Assembly (NCBI RefSeq): GCF_000717335.1 | Contig: NZ_JNYZ01000006.1 | Span: forward strand, 326,117-390,116 | Length of the DNA: 64,000 nucleotides | Origin: Amycolatopsis jejuensis | GTDB taxonomy: Bacteria > Actinomycetota > Actinomycetes > Mycobacteriales > Pseudonocardiaceae | Reading direction: 5' to 3' | In this document: positions 1 through 8,902 of the stretch, piece after piece | Numbering within the stretch: position 1 is the stretch's first letter | Layout of the letters: each line of letters starts with the position of its first letter | The notes under the pieces: generated by a model | Told to the model about the DNA's origin: nothing | What the model saw: the letters and a program-made list of their open reading frames with translations, nothing else | The model's database searches: none | Position numbers and translations under genes: made by a program

Positions 1-1
1 G

Positions 2-3000
2 CGATGGACCGGCGCCGGCATGCCGGAGTACTGGCGGCGCACACTGGCGGACGCCCCGGCGCCGCGGCCGGTCGGGCTGCCGGGCGAGGGGCCGCCTGCC
101 CACATCGTCCGCAGCGTCGCCCTCGACCCGGTGCTGTCGGAGCGGGTTGCCGGATTCTGCCGGGCCGAGGGCATCACCACGAGCATGTTCTTCGTCGCGA
201 TCGGGTTCGTGCTGCTGCACCGGCAGACCGGCCACGACGACGTGCTCCTGGGAATGCCGGTCACCGTGCGCCGGGGCGGGGACGCGGACGTGCTCGGGCA
301 CCTCACCAACACCGTCGTGCTCCGGCACCGGCTCGGGGCCGGAGCGACCGCGCGGGACGTCCTCCGCTCGGTGAAGGACGAAATGCTCGGCGCGCTCCGG
401 TACCGGGACACCCCGCTCGAGGCCGTGGTGAGCGACCTCCGTGCGGCGGGAGCCGGCATCGGCGGCGCCGGCGACCTCTTCCGCACCATGATCACGGTGA
501 TGCCGTCGGGGTCTCGCCGGCTGGCTCTCGGCGCCTGGGACGTGGACACGTGGGAGCACGTGCCGCCGGGGGCGAAGTACGACCTGGCGATCCTGGTGGA
601 CGAGACGCCGGGCCGGTACACGCTGGTCGTCGAGCACCGGACGGCGGCTGCCGACGGCGAGAGTTTCACCGGTTACCTGGCCCAGCGCCTGCCGGTCCTG
701 ATCGCGAGCGTGCTGGACGACCCGGGCACGCCGGTGGGTGACCTCCGCTGGATCGGCGGCGAGGAAGAGCGGGCGATCGCCGGATTCTGCGCCCGGCAGG
801 CCGCGGCGCCGGAACCGGGCCCCGCGGCGGCGGACCTGGTCGTCTCGGCCGCCGGGGCGTTTCCGGCCGCCCCGGCGATCGTGGTGGACGGCGTCGCGAC
901 GGACTACGCCGAGCTGGAGCGGCGGGCCGGCGTGGTGGCCGCGGAACTGGCCGCGCGGGGGGTCCGGCCCGGTGAGCCGGTCGCGGTCCTGATGCGCCCC
1001 GGCGCCGATCTGGTGGTCACGATCCTCGGCATCCTCCTGGCCGGCGCCGGTTACGTCGTGCTCGACGCCGATCATCCACCCGAGCGGCAGCGGTTCGTAC
1101 TGCACGACTGCGGTGCGCGGATCCTGGTGCACGCCAACGGGATCGGCCTCACCGGGCTGCCCGCGGGGGTGGAGGTGTTCGGCCTGTGCCAGGCCGGTGC
1201 TGCGCCATCCCGGGTGCGCACCTCACCGGCGGACCCGGCCTATCTCGTCTACACCTCCGGCTCGACGGGACGGCCGAAGGGCGTGCCGATGCCTCAGGCC
1301 ACGCTGGTGAATCTGGTCCGCAATCAGGAAATTCTTTCCTCGGGGCGCCGGCTGACCACCCTGCAGTACATGCCGCCGGCCTTCGACGTGTTCACCCTCG
1401 AGGTCTTCGGAACCCTGTGCAGCGGAGGCACTTTGGTGATCCCCCCGGCCGGCGCCCGCACCGATTTCGGGGAACTGGCAGCGTTCATGGCCGCGCAGCG
1501 GATCGAGCGCGCCTATTTCCCGTACGTGGTGCTCCGCGAGCTCGCCGCGGTGGTGCGGTCGTCCGACAGTGGCTTGGCTGGCCTGCCTGATCTGCGCGAG
1601 GTGTACGTCACCGGCGAGCAGCTGGTGGTGACCGAGGACCTCCGGGAGATGTTCCGGCGAAACCCGCAGGCACGGCTGATCAACGCGTACGGGCCGTCCG
1701 AAGCCCATCTCTGCAGTGCGGAGCGGCTTCCGGCGGACCCCGGTACCTGGCCCGCGCTTCCGTCGATCGGACGGGTGGTCGACGGCATCGACGCGTACGT
1801 GCTGAGCGATGCGGAGACGCCCCGGCGAGCCCCGTTCGGGGTGGAGGGGGAACTCTGTGTTGCCGGGCCGGTCGTCTCATCCGGGTACGTCGGCCTGCCG
1901 GAGATCACGCGCCGGGCCATGGTGCCCGATCCCTTCGTGCCGGGACGGACCATGTACCGCACCGGGGACGTCGTGGTGCTCGCGGCCGACGGGCGGCTGC
2001 ACTACCACGGCCGGGCCGACGACCAGGTCAAGATCCGCGGGTACCGGGTCGAGCCGGGCGAGGTCGAGGCGGCGCTGGAGCGGGAGCTGGCGGTGACCGC
2101 GGCGGCGGTGATCGCCGTCCCGGACGGTGGTGACCGGGTGCTGCACGCTTTTGTCCAGAGCGGCACGCCGCTTCCGCCGGACTGGCGGGCCCGCCTCGGC
2201 GTGGTGCTGCCGAGCTACCTCATCCCGCGCACGATCACCCGCGTCGACGAGTTTCCGTTGACCTCGAACGGAAAAACCGACCGCCGCGCGCTGATGACGG
2301 TCCACCGGGCCGGCGCGGCCGCCTCCGCCGGGACCGGCGAACCGGCCGCCGGCTGGACCGGCGCCGAACGGGAGATGGCCGGGCTGTGGGAGCAGGTGCT
2401 CGGGCACCGGCCGGCCACGCCGGAGGCGGACTTCTTCGGGGAGGGCGGGCATTCGCTGCTCGCCGTCCGCCTGCAGCGGCAGGCCGAACGGCGGTTCGGC
2501 AGCGAGATCGCGCTCTCGCGGCTGCTGCGCACCCCGACCGTGCGTGGCATGGCACTCAGTCTCGGCGACGGCCAGGCGGACGGCACGCCGGACCTGCGCG
2601 CGGAATCCCGGTTGCCGGACCTTGCGGTAGCGGACCGGATCCCGCCGGTGGACGGCACGGTCCTGCTCACCGGGGCGACCGGATTCCTCGGCAGCCACCT
2701 CCTCGACGAGCTGCTGCGGGCGGGGCGCCGCGTCGCCTGTCTCGTCCGCGCCGCCACCAGGGAAGAAGGGGACGCGCGGCTCCGGGCGGCGATGCGGCAA
2801 TTCGCGCTCGACCCGGCGCGGATCGGCGAGGTCGAAATCTGGCCCGGCGACCTCTCCAGCCACCGCCTCGGCCTGGACGGCGGCTACGAAGCGCGGGCGC
2901 GCCGGGTACAGGAGGTCTACCACGCGGCCGCGCACATCAACTTCGTGGTTCCGTACCACACGGTGAAACACACGAACGTCGACGGAATGCGGCGGCTGCT

Positions 3001-3766
3001 CGAATTCTGCGCGGTCAACCGGACTCCGCTGCGGGTGATCTCCACCCTCGGCGTCTTTCCGCCGGATTCCACCCTGGGCGTGGCCGATGAGCACACGGTG
3101 CCGGGGGACCCCGCGTCACTCGGGATCGGCTACTCGCAGAGCAAGTGGGTCGCCGAGCGGATGGCGGTGCGGGCGCGGGACTCCGGCCTGCCGGTCACCG
3201 TGCACCGGGTCGGCCGCATCTGCGGGCACAGCCGCACCGGAGCGGGCCGGCCCGGCGACTTCTTCTGGCTCCAGCTGAAGGGGTTCGCCGAGCTGGGCTG
3301 TTACCCCGGTGACCTCGCCGGGGGACCGCCGGTCGACCTGCTTCCGGTGGACTACGTGGCGAAGGCGATCGTGCGGCTGTCCGAAGCCGGGGCGGACAAC
3401 GAAAACTGGCACCTGTTCCACCCGCGCGGGCTCACCTGGCGCGAGATCCTCCGCACGATGCGCGCGGAGGGGTATCCGGTCCGGCCGGTGCCGCCTGCCG
3501 AATGGATGGCGGCGCTGGAACGGCAGGCCGGGACGGGCGGCCGGGAAAGCGGCCTCGGGCCGTTGGTGCCGCTGATGCGGGAGGGCGCGCTGCGGCTCGG
3601 CGACCTGGCGTTCGGCAACGGGAAATCCCGCACGGCCCTCGCCGCGGCGGGATGCCCGATCCCGGCCGCCGAGCCGGCCTGGATCCGGCGGATGTTCGAG
3701 TACTTCCGTTCGCGCGGCGCGATCGCGCCGTCCGGGCGGGAAGAGGGGGAGGACCACGATGGCTGA
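2..3766 (+). CDS. Non-ribosomal peptide synthetase, C(partial)-A-PCP-reductase, 5' end outside window
   Basis: Terminal NRPS module that condenses, activates and tethers an amino acid and then releases the chain by NAD(P)H reduction to an aldehyde or alcohol. Numbering from the Met at position 20, residues 1-245 are the second half of a condensation domain. Residues 265-770 form an adenylation domain with A3 (LVYTSGSTGRPKG), A5 (NAYGPSE), A7 (YRTGD), A8 and A10 (NGKTDR). A carrier domain has the phosphopantetheine site GGHSLL near 811. Residues 880-1240 are a thioester-reductase domain with GATGFLG and a YxxxK pair (YSQSK, about 1038). The frame stays open upstream of that Met (RWTGAG precedes it), so the gene begins before the window. 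My alignment gives the specificity residues as about D-V-L-V-Y-T-A-L-C-K, which I cannot match to a substrate. The stop overlaps the next gene by 8 nt, so the two are co-transcribed. Confidence 0.93.
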   Translation, partial: RWTGAGMPEYWRRTLADAPAPRPVGLPGEGPPAHIVRSVALDPVLSERVAGFCRAEGITTSMFFVAIGFVLLHRQTGHDDVLLGMPVTVRRGGDADVLGHLTNTVVLRHRLGAGATARDVLRSVKDEMLGALRYRDTPLEAVVSDLRAAGAGIGGAGDLFRTMITVMPSGSRRLALGAWDVDTWEHVPPGAKYDLAILVDETPGRYTLVVEHRTAAADGESFTGYLAQRLPVLIASVLDDPGTPVGDLRWIGGEEERAIAGFCARQAAAPEPGPAAADLVVSAAGAFPAAPAIVVDGVATDYAELERRAGVVAAELAARGVRPGEPVAVLMRPGADLVVTILGILLAGAGYVVLDADHPPERQRFVLHDCGARILVHANGIGLTGLPAGVEVFGLCQAGAAPSRVRTSPADPAYLVYTSGSTGRPKGVPMPQATLVNLVRNQEILSSGRRLTTLQYMPPAFDVFTLEVFGTLCSGGTLVIPPAGARTDFGELAAFMAAQRIERAYFPYVVLRELAAVVRSSDSGLAGLPDLREVYVTGEQLVVTEDLREMFRRNPQARLINAYGPSEAHLCSAERLPADPGTWPALPSIGRVVDGIDAYVLSDAETPRRAPFGVEGELCVAGPVVSSGYVGLPEITRRAMVPDPFVPGRTMYRTGDVVVLAADGRLHYHGRADDQVKIRGYRVEPGEVEAALERELAVTAAAVIAVPDGGDRVLHAFVQSGTPLPPDWRARLGVVLPSYLIPRTITRVDEFPLTSNGKTDRRALMTVHRAGAAASAGTGEPAAGWTGAEREMAGLWEQVLGHRPATPEADFFGEGGHSLLAVRLQRQAERRFGSEIALSRLLRTPTVRGMALSLGDGQADGTPDLRAESRLPDLAVADRIPPVDGTVLLTGATGFLGSHLLDELLRAGRRVACLVRAATREEGDARLRAAMRQFALDPARIGEVEIWPGDLSSHRLGLDGGYEARARRVQEVYHAAAHINFVVPYHTVKHTNVDGMRRLLEFCAVNRTPLRVISTLGVFPPDSTLGVADEHTVPGDPASLGIGYSQSKWVAERMAVRARDSGLPVTVHRVGRICGHSRTGAGRPGDFFWLQLKGFAELGCYPGDLAGGPPVDLLPVDYVAKAIVRLSEAGADNENWHLFHPRGLTWREILRTMRAEGYPVRPVPPAEWMAALERQAGTGGRESGLGPLVPLMREGALRLGDLAFGNGKSRTALAAAGCPIPAAEPAWIRRMFEYFRSRGAIAPSGREEGEDHDG

Positions 3767-5123
3767 GCCGGACGGACGGGCGGTGGTGATCATCGGGGCC
3801 GGCCCGGTCGGGTGCGCGCTGGCGGCGCTGCTGCGGCGGCAGGGGATCCGGGTGGAGGTCTTCGAGCGGCAGGAGGAGCGGGCCGCCGGGTCCGGCAACT
3901 CCTTCAACCTGACCCTCACCTCGCGCGGCCTCGACTGCCTCCCGCCACCGGCGAAACGGCGGCTGTACCTGCAGGGGTCGGTGCTGGGGAAACGGATCAT
4001 CCACCACCGGGACGGGGCGATCTCCACGCAGCCCTACGGCACCGCCGACTCGCACCACCTGCTGTCCATCCCGCGCCGGGTGCTGCAGGACATCCTGCGC
4101 GACCACGCCGTGCGGGCGGGCGCCCGGATCCATTACGGGCAGACCTGCGTCGGTGTGGACCCGGCCCGCCCGGCCGCGCTGATCCGGGGCCGCGACGGGG
4201 CAGCCGCCTGGGTGCCCGCCGATCTGGTGGCCGGCTGCGACGGGGCGAACAGCGCGGTGCGGGAAGCGATCGCCCGGGCCTATCCCGCGGACCTGCGGGT
4301 CAGCCGGGAATCCATCGAGCACGGCTACGCCGAGATCACCATGCGGTACGGCGACGCCGATCCGACCGGCATGCACCTGTGGCCGCGCGGAGACCATTTC
4401 CTCCAGGCACAGCCGAACCGCGACCGGACGTTCACCACGAGCCTGTTCAAGCCGCTGGCGGCGGACGTCCCGCGGCGGCAGTTTTCGGGTCTCTGCTCGC
4501 CGGCCGCGGTCAGTGCCTACTGCGCCACCGAATTTCCCGATGTCTTCGACCGGATGTCCGGGGTGGGCGCTCAGCTGACGGCGCGGCCGCCGGGCCGGCT
4601 CCGCATCGTCGGCTGCGCGCCCTACCACCGCGAACGCGCGGTGCTGGTCGGCGACGCCGCACACACCGTCGTCCCGTTCTTCGGGCAGGGCGTCAACTGC
4701 AGTTTCGAGGATGCCGCGACCTTGGCCGGGCTGCTGGAGCGGGCAAGGCCCGGTGCCGTGGCGGACATCGGCCGCGAGTACAGCCGGTCCCGGGTACCGG
4801 TGGGCCATGCGCTGGCGGACCTGTCCCTGCGCAACCTCGAGGAGCTCTCGTCCCACGTGACCGATCCGGCATTCCTCGACCGCCGCGCACTGGAGCGGCG
4901 GCTGCATCAGCAGCATCCGGAGTCCTACACGCCGCTTTACCAGCTGGTGGCGTTCACCAGCACGCCCTACGACGCGGTACAGCGGATGGACCGGGAGCGG
5001 AGCGCGGCGCTCGATTCCCTGTGCGAGGGCCGGGATCTGCGCCGGGACCAGGACGTCATCATCTCCGAATTCGCGCGGAAGTACGGAGACGGCCGCATGC
5101 GGGGAAGGCAGCGCACGGGGTGA
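3759..5123 (+). CDS. FAD-dependent aromatic monooxygenase, kynurenine 3-monooxygenase-like
   Basis: Group A flavin hydroxylase of 454 aa that would hydroxylate an aromatic substrate using NAD(P)H and O2. The N-terminal dinucleotide fold has IIGAGPVGCALAALL. The NAD(P)H/FAD DG motif is GCDGANSAVRE near residue 158, and the FAD ribityl motif is GDAAHTVVPFFGQGVN near 297. The C-terminal third (GHALADLSLRNLEEL, then a segment around LYQLVAFTSTPY) resembles kynurenine 3-monooxygenases more than phenol hydroxylases. ATG at 3759 has a strong GGGGAGGA site and overlaps the NRPS stop. KMO-like hydroxylases occur in clusters that use kynurenine or anthranilate precursors, some with C-A-T-reductase NRPSs (pyrrolobenzodiazepines). 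A free or carrier-bound anthranilate-type substrate is therefore a reasonable inference, not a demonstrated one. Confidence 0.88.
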   Translation: MAEPDGRAVVIIGAGPVGCALAALLRRQGIRVEVFERQEERAAGSGNSFNLTLTSRGLDCLPPPAKRRLYLQGSVLGKRIIHHRDGAISTQPYGTADSHHLLSIPRRVLQDILRDHAVRAGARIHYGQTCVGVDPARPAALIRGRDGAAAWVPADLVAGCDGANSAVREAIARAYPADLRVSRESIEHGYAEITMRYGDADPTGMHLWPRGDHFLQAQPNRDRTFTTSLFKPLAADVPRRQFSGLCSPAAVSAYCATEFPDVFDRMSGVGAQLTARPPGRLRIVGCAPYHRERAVLVGDAAHTVVPFFGQGVNCSFEDAATLAGLLERARPGAVADIGREYSRSRVPVGHALADLSLRNLEELSSHVTDPAFLDRRALERRLHQQHPESYTPLYQLVAFTSTPYDAVQRMDRERSAALDSLCEGRDLRRDQDVIISEFARKYGDGRMRGRQRTG

Positions 5124-5137
5124 AAAGGAGGAATCTG

Positions 5138-6010
5138 ATGCGGATCGCGGTCACCACACCGCTCGGCAACGTGGGATCACGGGTCACCGAACTGCTGATC
5201 CAGGCGGGGGTACGGCCCGCGGTGCTGCTGCGGGACCCGGCGAAGCTCAGCCCGGAGGTCTCGGCCCGGGTGGACGCCGTGCAGTGCGACCAGCGCGACG
5301 CGGACGCCGTCATCGAGGCCACCAAGGGGGTCGATGCGCTGTTCTGGGTCGATCCGCCCGGCCTCGACCCGGATCCGGTCGCCGCCTACACGCTCATCGG
5401 GGCCAACCTCGCGCGGGCCATCCGGCACAACGGCATCGGCCGCACGGTGTTCCAGAGCAGCGTGGGTGCCGAAAAACGCCACGGCGCAGGGGAAATCGAC
5501 GGGCTGGCCAGTACCGAGGAACAGATCGACAAGCTCGGGGCCTCGGTCACGCACCTGCGCTGCGGCTACTTCTTCTCGAACCTCCTGCTGAGCCTCGATC
5601 AGCTCCGGCGGGGATACCTCGCGACCACTTTCCCGCTGGACCACCCGATGCCCTGGGTCGACCCGCGCGACATCGGGGACATCGCGACCGCCCGGCTGCT
5701 GCACGGCGGCTGGTCGGGCAGGCAGGTCCAGGCGGTGCACGGCCCGTGCGACCTGACCTTCGCGCAGGCGGCGGAGATCATCTCGGCGTCGACCGGGAAA
5801 CCGGTCGACGCGGTGCGGATCACCGACCTGGAGTTCCGGAACGTGCTCGCGAGCAGAGGGCTCGGCGCCATGCAGATCGAGGCGATCGTGCGGATGCCGA
5901 TCGGCCTGCGCGAGGAGTTCCGGGCCGAGGACGAGCGGTCGTTGCTGACGACGACCTCGACCACCCTCGGCGCCTGGGCGCACACCGTGCTGCGGCCCCT
6001 TCTCGCCTGA
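5138..6010 (+). CDS. NmrA-like NAD(P)-binding family protein
   Basis: Atypical short-chain dehydrogenase/NmrA fold protein of 290 aa. It opens with a beta strand and a glycine-rich loop of the TTPLGNVGSRV type, a variant of GxxGxxG. This is followed by RDPAKL, typical of NmrA/HSCARG proteins that read NADP, and later QSSVGAE and a central HLRCGYFFSNLL segment. Family members are either NADPH-sensing regulators or reductases of the isoflavone-reductase type, and the sequence does not decide which. ATG 5138 follows AAAGGAGGA at ideal spacing, 14 nt after the preceding stop. Its position between two monooxygenases suggests a reductive tailoring step in the same pathway. Confidence 0.82.
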   Translation: MRIAVTTPLGNVGSRVTELLIQAGVRPAVLLRDPAKLSPEVSARVDAVQCDQRDADAVIEATKGVDALFWVDPPGLDPDPVAAYTLIGANLARAIRHNGIGRTVFQSSVGAEKRHGAGEIDGLASTEEQIDKLGASVTHLRCGYFFSNLLLSLDQLRRGYLATTFPLDHPMPWVDPRDIGDIATARLLHGGWSGRQVQAVHGPCDLTFAQAAEIISASTGKPVDAVRITDLEFRNVLASRGLGAMQIEAIVRMPIGLREEFRAEDERSLLTTTSTTLGAWAHTVLRPLLA

Positions 6011-6059
6011 GGGTCCGCAAGCTGCGCACAACCTCCCGATCAGTGAACGGAGAAGGACG

Positions 6060-7469
6060 ATGACGGCTCGGCGGATGCGCTTGTTCGCTTTCGACTTCCT
6101 GGGGCCGGCGCACCTGTCCGCGGGCACCTGGCGGCATAAGGACGACCGGGGCCATCGCTACACCGATGTGCGGTACTGGACCGGCTATGCCCGGCTGCTG
6201 GAAGAAGCCCGGTTCGACGGCATCTTCTTCGCCGACAACGTCGGCTACCACGACGTGTACGAGGGCAGTGTCGCCGCCGCGCTCGCGGACGCGGCGCAGA
6301 TTCCGGCCAACGACCCGTTGCTCGTGATCTCGGCGATGGCCAGCGTCACCACCGGGCTCGGCTTCGGGGTGACGGCATCGACCGCCTACGACCATCCGTA
6401 CTCACTGGCCCGCCGGTTCTCCACCCTGGACCACCTGACCGGCGGCCGGATCGGCTGGAACGTGGTGACCTCCTATTCCGAGAGCGCCGCCCGCAACCAC
6501 GGGGTCGCCCGGCAGATGCGGCACGACCAGCGCTACGAGCGGGCGGCCGAGTACCTGGAGGTGGTCTACAAGCTGTGGGAGGGCTCCTGGGAGGACGGCG
6601 CGGTGGTGCGCGACCGCAACCGGTGCGTCTGGGTCGATCCGGCGCGAGTGCACGAAATCGGCCATCACGGCGAGTACTTCACGGTCCCCGGGATCGCGTT
6701 GTGCGAGCCCTCGCCCCAGCGGACGCCGGTGATCTTCCAGGCAGGCGGCTCGCCGAAAGGACAGCGGCTGGCCGCGGAACACGCCGAAGCGGTCTTCACC
6801 AATTCCGTGTCCATGGCTGCGCTGAAGCGGCAGGTCGACACGCTGCGGGTGATCGCCGCCAACCGCGGGCGTGATCCACGGAGCCTGAAGGTGCTGCACA
6901 TGCTCAACGTGGTCTGCGCTCCGACCGACGAGGCCGCCCACGCGAAACACGAGGAATACCGCAGGCTGGTCAGCACGGCCGGGGCGATGGCCAGGTACAG
7001 CGGCTGGAGCGGGCTGGACATGTCCCAGTTCGACCTCGACGTACCGCTCGGGCACGTCGAGACCAACGGCGGGCAGACGATGATCGACATGTTCTCCACG
7101 ATGGAGCCGGACCGGGAGTGGACCCCGCGCGACGTGGCCGCCTTCATCGGCATCGGGGGCACCGGGCCCACTGTCGTCGGCTCGCCCGCCACCGTCGCCG
7201 ACGAGCTCATCCGCTGGATGGAGGTGACCGGGGTCGACGGGTTCAACGTCGGGCACGCGGTGAAGTACCAGGACATCGCCGATTTCATCGACCTGGTGGT
7301 CCCCGAGCTGCAGCGCCGCGGCGTGATGTGGACCGAGTACGACGGGACCACGTTGCGCGAAAAGCTCTACGGGCCCGGCGTCGTCCGGCTCCGCGACGAT
7401 CATCCCGGGCACGGCTTCGCCCGCCCGCGGGCCGATGCCCCACTGCCGGCGCAGAACGCGAACCGGTGA
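6060..7469 (+). CDS. FMN-dependent monooxygenase, NtaA/SnaA/DszA (nitrilotriacetate monooxygenase) family
   Basis: Luciferase-like TIM-barrel monooxygenase of 469 aa that uses FMNH2 supplied by a separate reductase. Diagnostic segments are FDGIFFADNVG near residue 55, the SLARRFSTLDHLTGGRIGWN stretch with NVVTSY near 120-140, and QAGGSPKGQRLAAEHAEAVF near 225-245. These are the signature of the NtaA/SnaA/DszA branch, which oxidises amines, imines or heteroaromatic sulfur compounds. No reductase component is visible nearby, so a general flavin reductase may serve it. ATG 6060 has GGAGAAGGA upstream, 49 nt after the previous stop. In a secondary-metabolite operon this family can oxidise a C-N bond (pristinamycin SnaA/B oxidises an imine), and a similar late oxidation is an inference here. 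Confidence 0.88.
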   Translation: MTARRMRLFAFDFLGPAHLSAGTWRHKDDRGHRYTDVRYWTGYARLLEEARFDGIFFADNVGYHDVYEGSVAAALADAAQIPANDPLLVISAMASVTTGLGFGVTASTAYDHPYSLARRFSTLDHLTGGRIGWNVVTSYSESAARNHGVARQMRHDQRYERAAEYLEVVYKLWEGSWEDGAVVRDRNRCVWVDPARVHEIGHHGEYFTVPGIALCEPSPQRTPVIFQAGGSPKGQRLAAEHAEAVFTNSVSMAALKRQVDTLRVIAANRGRDPRSLKVLHMLNVVCAPTDEAAHAKHEEYRRLVSTAGAMARYSGWSGLDMSQFDLDVPLGHVETNGGQTMIDMFSTMEPDREWTPRDVAAFIGIGGTGPTVVGSPATVADELIRWMEVTGVDGFNVGHAVKYQDIADFIDLVVPELQRRGVMWTEYDGTTLREKLYGPGVVRLRDDHPGHGFARPRADAPLPAQNANR

Positions 7470-7504
7470 ACCCGGGCGCCGGAACCGACTCCAGGAGAGA
7501 AATC

Positions 7505-8902
7505 GTGAGTACTGATCTCGAGGATTTCACCGGCACGCCGGGGCGGGGCGGCGAGATCGCCCGGGTCCGCAAGCTGATCGACGAGCACGACGTCCGGTAC
7601 CTGTACTTCCAGTTCGTCTCGGTCACCGGGCGGGTGCTCGGCAAGGGGGCGCCCTCGGCGTGCTGGGAGAAGTTCGCCGAAACCGGATTCCAGCTGGTCT
7701 ACGGTGCGACCGCGAACCTGTTCACCGACCGCCACGGCGAGTACATCGGCTACGGCCCGGAAGCACGGGAGCTCGTCGGCATTCCGGAACCGGAGACTTT
7801 CCGGGTGCTGCCATGGGATCCGCGGACCGCACGGGTGTTCTGCACGTTGTTCCGGGGCCGGGAGGAAGAGGAGGCCCCTGGCGCATTCCTCAGTTCCGAC
7901 TGCCGCGGCAACCTGCGGCGGATCCACGAGGACTTCCGGCAGGAGACCGGACTGCAGCTGCGGGTGGGCACCGAGCCGGAGATGATGTGGTTGAAGCTCA
8001 ATCCGGACGGCACCCCGTCGGTCGAGGGCGCGACGAAGCCGTACTGCTACCACCTCGACCAGTTCGCCGAGCTGCAGCCGGTGATCCACCGGGTCATCGA
8101 GTACAGCGAGGCGATGGGGCTGACGATGATCCAGGGCGACCACGAGGACGCGCCCGGCCAGCTCGAGCTCAACTTCGCCTTCGCCGAGGCCGGGGTCACC
8201 GCCGACCACCTCACCACGTACCGGCAGGTCTGCCGTCAGGTCGGCCGGGAGATGAACCTGTACCCGTGTTTCATGCCCAAGCCGTTCACCGGGGTGTCGG
8301 CCAACGGGTGCCACCACAACCTCTCACTGTGGCAAGGGGACGAGAACGTCTTCCTGCCGCAAGGGGACGACCCGCGGCTGCCGAGCAAGATCGGCCTGAA
8401 CGCCATCGGCGGGGTCCTCGCGCATCTGGAAGCGCTGACCTGCATCACGGCTCCGACGGTGAACTCCTACCGCCGGTTGTGGGACACCGGGTTCTGGGCT
8501 CCGCTGTTCGCCGACTGGGGCTATCAGAACCGGACCACCGCACTGCGGGTGAGTGCCCCCGGCCGGTTCGAGTACCGCTGCGCCGACTCGTCGGTCAACC
8601 CCTACCTGTCGTGCGCCGCGCTGATCAGGGCGATGCAGGACGGAATCCGCGGCAACCTCGATCCGGGGCCGCCCGAGGAACGCAACATCTACGAGGCCAT
8701 GGCGGGGGGAAAGGAGGTCAGGAAGATCCCGCTGAACCTGGGTGACGCACTCCGCGCACTGGCGGCCGATCCGGTGATCCGGGACGCCCTGCCCGGCGAC
8801 CTGTACCGGGTCTTCCACCACTACAAGACCGACGAATGGGAACGGTTCTGCGCCGCGGTGACCGAGTGGGACGTCGAGGAGTATCTCGACGTGCTTCCGT
8901 GA
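7505..8902 (+). CDS. Glutamine synthetase-like ATP-dependent amide ligase
   Basis: GS-fold ligase of 465 aa. The metal- and glutamate-binding signatures are present: GTEPEMMW near residue 154, EDAPGQLELNF near 214, NGCHHNLSL near 266 and FEYRCADSSVNPYL near 355. It therefore probably forms a gamma-glutamyl phosphate and transfers it to an amine. It is more like gamma-glutamylmethylamide/GlnA-like enzymes than the housekeeping GlnA, because the usual adenylylation-site region is not recognisable. GTG 7505 is preceded by GGAGAG. It belongs to the biosynthetic operon, and its stop codon overlaps the start of the DUF1989-GcvT gene (GTGA). The acceptor amine is unknown; ammonia, methylamine or a pathway amine are all possible. 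Confidence 0.87.
   Translation: MSTDLEDFTGTPGRGGEIARVRKLIDEHDVRYLYFQFVSVTGRVLGKGAPSACWEKFAETGFQLVYGATANLFTDRHGEYIGYGPEARELVGIPEPETFRVLPWDPRTARVFCTLFRGREEEEAPGAFLSSDCRGNLRRIHEDFRQETGLQLRVGTEPEMMWLKLNPDGTPSVEGATKPYCYHLDQFAELQPVIHRVIEYSEAMGLTMIQGDHEDAPGQLELNFAFAEAGVTADHLTTYRQVCRQVGREMNLYPCFMPKPFTGVSANGCHHNLSLWQGDENVFLPQGDDPRLPSKIGLNAIGGVLAHLEALTCITAPTVNSYRRLWDTGFWAPLFADWGYQNRTTALRVSAPGRFEYRCADSSVNPYLSCAALIRAMQDGIRGNLDPGPPEERNIYEAMAGGKEVRKIPLNLGDALRALAADPVIRDALPGDLYRVFHHYKTDEWERFCAAVTEWDVEEYLDVLP

Noticed and set aside
1877..3094. Long minus-strand open frame opposite the NRPS
   Set aside because: Arg/Pro/Gly-rich translation, no ribosome site and exactly antisense to conserved NRPS motifs; a GC-rich shadow.
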